From Bacteroidota bacterium (lineage in GTDB: Bacteria; Bacteroidota; Ignavibacteria; Kapaibacteriales; UBA2268), in the NCBI GenBank assembly GCA_027371665.1, contig DAHXMP010000317.1, positions 1 to 8,929 on the forward strand: a stretch of 8,929 nucleotides of DNA, given 5' to 3'. Made by a program: the position numbers and the translations under genes. Shown piece after piece: positions 1 through 6,451 of the stretch; positions within the stretch are counted from its first letter, which is position 1; each line of letters starts with the position of its first letter. A model generated the notes under the pieces. It searched no databases. It was not told the origin of the DNA and was given only the letters and a program-made list of their open reading frames with translations.

Positions 1-530
1 TCAAAACAACATATCGTCTACCTTCAAATCCTGAATTCTGTAATGGTTTCACACTTGGTTCCCATGGTGAATATTTTATAAACAGGACAAGTAAAAAAAA
101 TATACAATTTCCTTATAATGATTATCTTGGGCATTTTTGCCTGGGTGTTATTTATACAAGAAATGCTCCTGAAAATATCGATGAAACTAAGGTTTATTCG
201 ATTGATAAATTAAAATCAATATCTTCGGTAATAAAAGATTTTGAATTTTTTGTATGCGAAAAATGGGAGATTGCCAGCGATAGAAGCGGTTCAGGAAACA
301 CGGCAAATATTGGCAGTATAAATAAAATTGATGATATTATTAACAGCAATGGTGTGTTCAAGAATCTCGGAGAATCTGTTTTTGACGATTACTGGATGAA
401 CTATAGTAAAATCACTACCATTGATGAATCCGGCAAAGAGAAGAAAATAAAAAAGCTCGATGAATTTTTAAAATATCGGGGAATAAGTCAGGATATGATA
501 AATCCAAAATTCAAAAGGGGAAAGAAATAA
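1..530 (+). CDS. EcoRV-type type II restriction endonuclease, C-terminal part (5' end outside the window)
   Basis: Reading codons from base 3 gives 175 residues to the TAA at 528-530. The window opens with the last two bases of an Ile codon followed by KTTY, matching IKTTY of R.EcoRV, where the Lys is catalytic Lys92; Asp90 would lie just outside the window and Asp74 further upstream. Blocks I align to R.EcoRV from memory are the stretch ending in GVIYTR (GYVYTR in EcoRV), KWEIASDRSGSGNTANIGSI (KWVIAGDLAGSGNTTNIGSI) and DDYWMNY (LDYWRNY). GSGNTANIGS, encoded at 288-317, covers the loop that contacts DNA bases in EcoRV (Gly182 to Asn188). Inference: a homodimeric, Mg-dependent blunt cutter of GATATC. 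The piece is about 20 residues longer than EcoRV from the same Lys, mostly in a Lys-rich tail. The stop overlaps the methyltransferase start. Whether the missing N-terminus is intact cannot be seen. Confidence 0.93.
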   Translation, partial: KTTYRLPSNPEFCNGFTLGSHGEYFINRTSKKNIQFPYNDYLGHFCLGVIYTRNAPENIDETKVYSIDKLKSISSVIKDFEFFVCEKWEIASDRSGSGNTANIGSINKIDDIINSNGVFKNLGESVFDDYWMNYSKITTIDESGKEKKIKKLDEFLKYRGISQDMINPKFKRGKK

Positions 531-1435
531 TGAAAATTTTTGTCCCTCCTATTAAATGCCAGGGCATTAAAACCAAGCTCGTAGATTGGATAAAGGAAAA
601 TTTGTCTGATATAAAATTTGAAAGATGGGTTGAACCTTTTATGGGCAGTGGTGTTGTTGGATTTAATATTCGACCCCAAAAAGCGATTTTTGCTGATACT
701 AATCTTCATCTTATAAATTTTTATAATGCAATTAAGAATGGAGAAATAACACCGGCAATTACAAGGAATTTCCTCGAGTCTGAAAGTTTGAAACTCGCAA
801 AATCAGGACAGAAATACTACAATGAAGTTCGCGAAAGATTTAATTCAGATTTTAAATCCCTCGATTTTCTTTTTCTTAATCGCTCTTGTTTTAACGGGAT
901 GATTCGTTTCAACAGGTATGGTAAATTCAATGTTCCTTTTGGACATAAACCACAGAGATTTTCGAAAGCATACATTACAAAAATTGTTAACCAGATTGAT
1001 TACATTTATAAAGCTGCTAAAATTTTGAATTGGTCTTTTGTTGTCCAGGATTTTAGGGATACACTGAGATATTTAAGTAAAACTGATTTTGTTTACTGTG
1101 ACCCACCTTACATTGGCAGGCATACCGATTACTTTGATACATGGAACGAGGAAGATGAAAAAGATTTATTCAATTTGCTGAATAAATTCGATGGTAAATA
1201 TATCCTTTCTACATGGCACAGCAATCAATTCAGAAGCAACAAAGAAATCGAAAAATATAATGAACTTAATATTTTGACAAAAAAGCATTTTTATCATGTC
1301 GGGGCAAGCGAGAAAAACCGAAATGCAATGACTGAAGCTTTAATTTTGAATTATATGCTTCCAAAAAATAAAATAGATTACAGAGTACAAGCATGCTTAC
1401 AGCTTCAATTGATGGAGCCGAAGAGGAAGTATTAG
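530..1435 (+). CDS. M.EcoRV-type DNA adenine-N6 methyltransferase (D12 class, Dam-like)
   Basis: This 301-residue protein is close in length to M.EcoRV (about 298) and matches it throughout from memory: VFVPPIKSQGIKTKL there versus IFVPPIKCQGIKTKL here, the shared block LDFLFLNRSCFNGMIRFN, and HFYHVGASEKNR. The SAM-binding motif EPFMGSG is at residues 35-41 and the catalytic DPPY at 191-194, giving the motif order of D12-class enzymes. By homology it transfers a methyl group from S-adenosylmethionine to an adenine in GATATC, protecting host DNA from the upstream nuclease. The ATG lies in a TAATG overlap with the nuclease stop, so translational coupling is likely; a purine-rich AGGGGAAA (516-523) could act as ribosome binding site. 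The last 25 or so residues (from about 276) do not resemble M.EcoRV, and another frame there reads an acidic tail, so a late frameshift is possible. Function is secure; GATATC specificity is inferred. Confidence 0.96.
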   Translation: MKIFVPPIKCQGIKTKLVDWIKENLSDIKFERWVEPFMGSGVVGFNIRPQKAIFADTNLHLINFYNAIKNGEITPAITRNFLESESLKLAKSGQKYYNEVRERFNSDFKSLDFLFLNRSCFNGMIRFNRYGKFNVPFGHKPQRFSKAYITKIVNQIDYIYKAAKILNWSFVVQDFRDTLRYLSKTDFVYCDPPYIGRHTDYFDTWNEEDEKDLFNLLNKFDGKYILSTWHSNQFRSNKEIEKYNELNILTKKHFYHVGASEKNRNAMTEALILNYMLPKNKIDYRVQACLQLQLMEPKRKY

Positions 1436-1458
1436 ATAGTTAATAAATAATTTTGAGA

Positions 1459-2298
1459 ATGAAAATGAAAAATTTTGAACCTATTATCGAAGTTGTAGAT
1501 GATGGATTAATAATCCCAGAAGTAGGTTCATGGTCAGAAATTAAATTAAAATTATTTGGTTATTATTGTGATATTTTTACAACGAGTATGAGAAATAATT
1601 GGGATTACCTTATTTATATTGATTTGTTTTCGGGTACGGGTTATTGCAAAATAAGAGGTTCAAATAAGATAATCATGGGTTCACCTCTTATAGCATTAGC
1701 CATTCCAATAAAATTTGACAAATATATTTTTTGTGAAAAGGAATCTAAAAATTTTGATTCTTTAAGTAAAAGACTTAAATCAAATTATCATGATAACAAT
1801 TATGAGATAATTAATGGTCATTGCAATTCTAAGATAAATGATATATTTTCACTAATACCAAAACCATCAAAAACAAGTACAGTTTTGACATTTTGTTTTG
1901 CTGACCCATTTTCATTAAATCTTCATTTTAAAACAATCAGGAAATTATCGGAAAAGTATGTTGATTTTCTAATTCATATTTCGGATATGGATGCGAAATT
2001 AAATAGACATAATTACTTAAAAGATAAGAGTAAAAAAATTGAACTTTTCTTAGAGCAACAAAGTTGGAGAGATTCATACAAAAATAATGAGAATTTTCTA
2101 TTGTTCTTATACGAAGAGTATACAAAAAATATGAAGGCTTTGAATTATCACGAACCACCAAACATGCCACAAATTAGATCAGATCAAAAAAATCTTGGCT
2201 TATATCATTTGGCTTTTTATTCTAGAAGCGAACGTGGAATTGAATTATGGAAAAAAATTCAGAAGTATTCTATATCACAACAGTCGTTAGGATTTTAA
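1459..2298 (+). CDS. tcmP: Three-Cys-motif partner protein TcmP
   Basis: The frame opens with TTG at 1453, but ATG at 1459 (279 residues) is the more likely start; a third in-frame ATG is at 1465. Numbering from 1459, residues 52-61 (IYIDLFSGTG) form a SAM-methyltransferase-like nucleotide-binding loop, followed by GSPLIAL at 74-80, CEKE at 92-95 and FADPF at 147-151, then an alpha-helical C-terminal half ending with a YHLAFYSRSERGIELWKKI segment. This order fits the TcmP family, named for its genes sitting beside three-Cys-motif (DUF5131) proteins, exactly the case here. The biochemical role of TcmP is not established; the Rossmann-like loop suggests SAM or nucleotide binding (inference). 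It starts 23 bases after the methyltransferase stop and ends one base before the next ATG. Base composition is extremely AT-rich, poorer in G+C than every neighbour, suggesting a separate origin. No membrane segments are seen. Confidence 0.85.
   Translation: MKMKNFEPIIEVVDDGLIIPEVGSWSEIKLKLFGYYCDIFTTSMRNNWDYLIYIDLFSGTGYCKIRGSNKIIMGSPLIALAIPIKFDKYIFCEKESKNFDSLSKRLKSNYHDNNYEIINGHCNSKINDIFSLIPKPSKTSTVLTFCFADPFSLNLHFKTIRKLSEKYVDFLIHISDMDAKLNRHNYLKDKSKKIELFLEQQSWRDSYKNNENFLLFLYEEYTKNMKALNYHEPPNMPQIRSDQKNLGLYHLAFYSRSERGIELWKKIQKYSISQQSLGF
2287..2292 (+). promoter_or_regulatory. Shine-Dalgarno-like site before the three-Cys-motif gene
   Basis: TTAGGA, with AGGA at 2289-2292, lies seven bases before the ATG at 2300, inside the last codons of tcmP. 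It supports ATG 2300 as the start and coupling to tcmP. The host-like genes further right show no comparable motif. Confidence 0.4.
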
Positions 2299-2299
2299 C

Positions 2300-3028
2300 A
2301 TGGCTCTGACAAGAATTGAATGGACAGATGTTACCTGGAATCCTACGACGGGATGTAATAAAGTAACATCAGGTTGCAAGTTTTGTTATGCAGAGGTTAT
2401 GGCAAAAAGGCTACAGGGAATGGGTTTGAAAAAATACGAAAACGGTTTCAAACTCACTTTACATGAAGATGCTCTTCGAGACCCTTACAAATGGAAAAAA
2501 CCTAGGCTCGTTTTTGTAAATTCAATGAGTGATTTATTCCATGAAGATATTTCTCTCGATTTCATAAAAAAAATTTTCTATGTAATGAATGACAATCCAC
2601 ATCATCTTTTTCAGATATTAACAAAAAGAGCGGATGTACTTGTTAAATACAATAAAGAACTCGAATGGGGACATAACATCTGGATGGGTGTTACGGTTGA
2701 AAATCTAAAAGTTGCACATAGAATTGATTTGTTAAGACAAACAAATGCACGTGTCAAATTCTTATCATGCGAGCCTCTTTTATCTGCTTTGCCGAATTTA
2801 AACCTGAGAAACATTGATTGGGTAATCGTTGGCGGTGAAAGTGGGAGAAAGCCCAGAAAAATGGAACCTGATTGGGTACTGGATATAAAGGAACAATGCG
2901 AAAATTCTAAAGTGAAATTCTTTTTTAAGCAATGGGGCGGCAGGAGCAAAAAGAAGAATGGCAGAAAATTGAATGGCAGAACTTATGATGAGATGCCGCT
3001 CCCGAGTGATGCAATAGCTTTATTTTAA
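2300..3028 (+). CDS. Three-Cys-motif protein, DUF5131 (phage Gp37/Gp68) family
   Basis: A complete 242-residue protein of usual family length. The N-terminal IEWTDVTWNPTTGC block leads into three cysteines at residues 19, 26 and 29 (C-x6-C-x2-C, followed by YAE), the motif that names the family and resembles a radical-SAM iron-sulfur site with a wider first gap. Further family marks are LTKR (107-110), GVTVEN (130-135), SCEPLL (156-161), VIVGGESG (175-182) and FFFKQWGG (207-214). The protein is presumably cytosolic. Members occur in phages, other mobile DNA and bacterial chromosomes; the reaction is unknown to me, and a radical-SAM-like chemistry working with TcmP is inference. It starts one base after the tcmP stop with a plausible AGGA site, so the two are almost certainly co-translated. 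Its G+C content appears higher than that of tcmP. Family assignment is strong, function is open. Confidence 0.92.
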   Translation: MALTRIEWTDVTWNPTTGCNKVTSGCKFCYAEVMAKRLQGMGLKKYENGFKLTLHEDALRDPYKWKKPRLVFVNSMSDLFHEDISLDFIKKIFYVMNDNPHHLFQILTKRADVLVKYNKELEWGHNIWMGVTVENLKVAHRIDLLRQTNARVKFLSCEPLLSALPNLNLRNIDWVIVGGESGRKPRKMEPDWVLDIKEQCENSKVKFFFKQWGGRSKKKNGRKLNGRTYDEMPLPSDAIALF

Positions 3029-3118
3029 AAAATTAATGAATAATTGCAAACTTTGGTTAAAATGATCAATATTAAAACTAATTTAAATTAAATTTTTTCA
3101 ATAAAATAGCTTTTTACA

Positions 3119-6100
3119 ATGAAAAACTTTAAACTTATTTTTCTGTGTATTTTATTATTTTTTAGTATTCAATACTTATACTCCCAGGACCCGACATGGC
3201 TTACGGATATAACTCACGAAGCGGGACTGGATTCGGCTCTCGGCACACGTATCCTTCTTGTTGATGTCAATAATGACAATTATCCCGATTTAATTTGGGG
3301 AACGGGAAATATCAATAAGAATCATTATCATCTTTACCTGAATGTGCCGAATCCGGACAAGAACAGTTCTGTAAAGCGTGTATTCGTAGATTTCACGGAC
3401 AGCTCGAATATAAATGCAAACCGTGACCCGAATAAGAAAGGCAGGATTGTTGACATAGCAGCACTTGCCGATGTGAATAATGACGGTAATATTGACATTG
3501 TAACGAGCATTTATTACCATCGCCTGCAAATGTATCTCGACACTCTCGACCCTGGCGACAGATCTGAAGTTCTGCTCGGCGATGGAAAGGGGCATTTCAC
3601 CCTCGTTCCCAATAACGGGCTTTACCAGTATGGCTTGATTAATTCCACAGGCCTTGCTTTCATTGATTACGATTATGACGGGAAGCTTGATTTATACATC
3701 AGTACCTGGTTTTACGACTATGCTAACGATATAAAAGAGTCAGACGTATTTTTCAAAGGCAACGGCGACGGCTCTTTCACACTTATTCCGAATAATGGCA
3801 TCCAGAATGTTGCTGAACCGATGTATGGTGTAAACGTTACAGATTGGAACAACGACGGCTGGCAAGATATAATAACATCTCCTTATTGCAGAAGCGGCGG
3901 CAGTTTATTTATGAATAATAAAGACGGTACATTCACCGACGTTGCCCAAATGACAGGTTATACCTCTCAATTAATGGGTGGAGACAACGGGCAGGCACTT
4001 TGCCAGTGGGAAGCCCAGCCTGCAGATTTCGACAATGACGGCGATATGGATTTATTGCAGGTTGAAGTTCATGGCGGCTACGACCCGGGAGAGGGCAGAA
4101 CTCATATTTCAATAAACGAGGGTCCCGACAGCAACTATAAATATGCCTGGGACCTTAACAGGATTAGCAGGGACGCTCCAAATGATTCACATCTCGGTGA
4201 CCAGGGAGGACAATGGTTCGACCTCGATAACGATATGTGGCAGGATTTGGGAATATGCCAGATGGGATATCCGCAGGCAAACCTCGAGGGCCAGGAAAGG
4301 CTTTATATCTGCCGCCAGGATAAAGACCATCACTTTGACGATATTTCAAAAGCACTCGGTTTATTTAACGTTAAGGAGTGCCATTCGATTGAACCTGCCG
4401 ACTATGACCTCGACGGCGATGTTGACCTTTTTGTCAGCCGGCAGATTAGGGATACGACTTATGTTGACTCTGTGATAGACGGTAAAACACAAAAAGTACC
4501 TGTTTATTCGACTCACATGAAAATCATCCTGTTGAGAAATAATATTGGGAACAAAAACAATTGGGTTTCAGTCAAACTAAATCCTCCTGCAGAAGCTAAT
4601 CGTAGCAGTATCGGTTCGAGAATCACGGTATGCTCGGATGGCATTAACCAAATAGCTGAATTACAGGCGGGTCTCGGACATTTTTCAGAAGAAATTCCTT
4701 TCATTAAAAATTTTGGTCTTGCACAGCATAACAGGATTGATTCCATAATTGTCCGCTGGCCTATGAAAGGATGCCCTCAAACTGTCGTTTACAATCCGCC
4801 TATTAATCTTATTCTTGAAATTGACAGCACTGGATTGAAAAACATAATCAAGCCCTGGGAAGGCAAAAAGCCTCTTATTGCTTTCGAAGAGCCTTTTCTG
4901 GATTTCGATACATTGAATACAGGGCAAACAAAAGAACTGACTTTTAATGTAAAAAATATCGGCGATACTATTCTTACAGTAACGAAAATGTATGTTGACG
5001 ATTCCGATTCATCTGTTTATATCGTAACAAATCTTGATAGCTCGTTTACTCTTGCTCCCGATAGTACCAAATCATTCACAGTACGTTTTTCACCAAGATA
5101 TAGGGCTGATTATATAGGAGTGGTGAAATTCGAGTCAGATGCCCATAATGCACCTGTGCGTTCATTTGATTTAAATGGATATGGATTTCATACCGAGCCG
5201 CTCATTTCTTCCAATGTTGAAGAACTCGATTTCCCTTCTACATGGATTGATTCCGTTAGTACGATGGATTTTACATTAAAAAATATCGGAGAAATACCGC
5301 TTTCAATCAATGATTTGAAAATTGAAAATGACAGTTCAAATGTTTTTACATGTTTAAATTCAAATAAACAATTCATTCTTCAACCCGGAGAAACCAAGGA
5401 TATATCGGTATCTTTCACACCAAAGGCTTTAACGAATTATACGGCTGAGTTAGATGTTAAATCGAATGCCTATAACGATTCATCGCTTATTATTAAACTG
5501 CGCGGTACTTGTGATGGCCCTGCACCACAGATTTGGCTTTCTACAACAACAGCGTTTTTTCTAAAAACAGAAGTGGGACTATCCAGGAATAAATTTTTTG
5601 AGATTAAAAACACAGGTAATAGTAACCTTATTATCAGTAATATTTATATTGCCGATGATACTGATTCATCTTTTACAATGCCTGAACTGACGTTACCGTT
5701 ATCAATTTTACCCGATAGTTCTTACGATTTGTACATCGTTTTTTCTCCAAAACATGTTCAAACATATAATGAAAAGATGATTATGATTTCTAACTCGATT
5801 ACTAATAATATTGATACTGTTACATTGAGGGGGACAGGAGGAGAACCTGCCAGTGTTACTGAATATCTTAAAACGGCTAATGATTTTGTCATGTCTGTTA
5901 CATCGAATCCATTGTATGAAAATGCAGAGCTGAACTTTTCGGTCTTAGAAGACAGAATGGTTAATTTAAAAATTGCATTATATGATATGACCGGAGCTGA
6001 AGTTATCGAACTTGTTAATGGGAAATTTACCGGTGGCACCTATAATTCACGGTTCAATACTTATAATATTTGCTCCGGTGCTTATTTTGTCGTTGCTTTT

Positions 6101-6148
6101 GTTGATGATGGTAAAGCTTTGATACTACCGGTTATCGTTATGAAATAA
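3119..6148 (+). CDS. Secreted FG-GAP/VCBS-repeat protein with ASPIC/UnbV domain, three ASH-type domains and T9SS sorting domain
   Basis: A 1009-residue secreted protein. Residues 1-22 are a signal peptide (KNFK, a hydrophobic run, then YSQ). Seven calcium-loop repeats of the form DxNxDGxxDL follow, at about 49, 118, 183, 242, 303, 368 and 428; these are FG-GAP/VCBS units that build an integrin-alpha-like beta-propeller. Residues about 495-570 match ASPIC/UnbV (NRSSIGSRI, then LGHFSEE and VRWP). Three similar domains at about 586-690, 693-798 and 802-906 each carry FxxKNxG and, near their end, a phrase like VRFSP; these are ASH/choice-of-anchor-D immunoglobulin-like folds. Residues about 925-1009 form a type A T9SS sorting domain (YDMTGAEV, then SGAYFVV), which targets the protein across the outer membrane. 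The ligand is unknown; adhesion or polymer binding is a guess. No Shine-Dalgarno is visible before the ATG. G+C is higher in the propeller half than in the ASH half. Confidence 0.92.
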   Translation: MKNFKLIFLCILLFFSIQYLYSQDPTWLTDITHEAGLDSALGTRILLVDVNNDNYPDLIWGTGNINKNHYHLYLNVPNPDKNSSVKRVFVDFTDSSNINANRDPNKKGRIVDIAALADVNNDGNIDIVTSIYYHRLQMYLDTLDPGDRSEVLLGDGKGHFTLVPNNGLYQYGLINSTGLAFIDYDYDGKLDLYISTWFYDYANDIKESDVFFKGNGDGSFTLIPNNGIQNVAEPMYGVNVTDWNNDGWQDIITSPYCRSGGSLFMNNKDGTFTDVAQMTGYTSQLMGGDNGQALCQWEAQPADFDNDGDMDLLQVEVHGGYDPGEGRTHISINEGPDSNYKYAWDLNRISRDAPNDSHLGDQGGQWFDLDNDMWQDLGICQMGYPQANLEGQERLYICRQDKDHHFDDISKALGLFNVKECHSIEPADYDLDGDVDLFVSRQIRDTTYVDSVIDGKTQKVPVYSTHMKIILLRNNIGNKNNWVSVKLNPPAEANRSSIGSRITVCSDGINQIAELQAGLGHFSEEIPFIKNFGLAQHNRIDSIIVRWPMKGCPQTVVYNPPINLILEIDSTGLKNIIKPWEGKKPLIAFEEPFLDFDTLNTGQTKELTFNVKNIGDTILTVTKMYVDDSDSSVYIVTNLDSSFTLAPDSTKSFTVRFSPRYRADYIGVVKFESDAHNAPVRSFDLNGYGFHTEPLISSNVEELDFPSTWIDSVSTMDFTLKNIGEIPLSINDLKIENDSSNVFTCLNSNKQFILQPGETKDISVSFTPKALTNYTAELDVKSNAYNDSSLIIKLRGTCDGPAPQIWLSTTTAFFLKTEVGLSRNKFFEIKNTGNSNLIISNIYIADDTDSSFTMPELTLPLSILPDSSYDLYIVFSPKHVQTYNEKMIMISNSITNNIDTVTLRGTGGEPASVTEYLKTANDFVMSVTSNPLYENAELNFSVLEDRMVNLKIALYDMTGAEVIELVNGKFTGGTYNSRFNTYNICSGAYFVVAFVDDGKALILPVIVMK
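4266..4271. other. GATATC hexamer, the predicted target of the neighbouring EcoRV-type system
   Basis: This is the only GATATC I found by eye in the window. It lies within the sixth propeller-repeat region of the secreted FG-GAP protein gene. If the R-M system recognises GATATC as EcoRV does, this site should be adenine-methylated in the native genome. The hexamer itself is certain; its biological role is inferred. Confidence 0.5.
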
Positions 6149-6169
6149 TTGAATTGAATGTAAGAATAA

Positions 6170-6385
6170 TCAGGTATCCTCGGTTTTTCCAAGTATGTTT
6201 ATTCTGCATACCTGTTGAATACTATGTTTTATTTCATCTTCCTTATGGTATTGTTCTCTTAAAATTTCTATTGCCTCAATTCTTTATTCAGCCGGCATGG
6301 ATAGCCAGTATTCGAGGTCTTTAGGTTCTTCGCCAAGTATATACTTGTGAAAAGCCATTTTGTCCATTTTAAAAACATCTATCAT
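6170..6385 (-). pseudogene. Remnant of a small conserved protein, interrupted by an in-frame TAA
   Basis: On the - strand, ATG at 6385-6383 (or in-frame ATGs at 6367 and 6358) opens a 71-codon frame ending in TGA at 6172-6170. It reads MDKMAFHKYILGEEPKDLEY, then WLSMPAE, a stop (TAA, 6286-6284), then RIEAIEILREQYHKEDEI and a tail containing QQVCRI. Both halves fit a small family I recall from Bacteroidota and Chlorobi, with the pattern K-x-LGEEP-x-DxxYWLxxxPEERLxALExLRxQY and a basic tail like RLQRVxRI. The stop falls exactly where the family has Glu, so one GAA-to-TAA change would explain it. I recall such proteins near nucleotidyltransferase genes; none is visible here. Alternatives: a true gene with a sequencing error, or a shortened 33-residue product. 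The frame fills most of the convergent gap between the two large genes; the rest shows nothing clear. Confidence 0.72.
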
Positions 6386-6451
6386 TTATATTCAGACATT
6401 TGATTAATGCTTATAATTCCGAATACATGAAATATTTCAAAATTTTTTGTT

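Noticed and set aside
1453..1458. TTG at 1453 as the start of tcmP
   Set aside because: ATG codons at 1459 and 1465 follow at once in frame, and the two added residues carry no family signal.
3052..3115. Promoter for the secreted FG-GAP protein
   Set aside because: TTTG at 3052-3055 has no TAnnTTTG at 19-21 bases; the nearest similar elements are 23 or more bases away and match poorly.
4143..4475. A 110-residue + strand frame inside the FG-GAP gene
   Set aside because: It lies wholly within a well-supported domain-rich gene in another frame, has no recognisable motif and is explained by the biased Asp/Gly codons of the repeats.
6171..6214. Inverted repeat CAGGTAT / ATACCTG as a terminator
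   Set aside because: The arms are 7 bases, 30 bases apart, with no T-run after either arm, and they lie within the small-gene remnant.
6428..6439. Perfect palindrome TGAAATATTTCA followed by a T-run
   Set aside because: It has no loop and is very AT-rich, so a stable hairpin is unlikely; such palindromes are expected by chance here.
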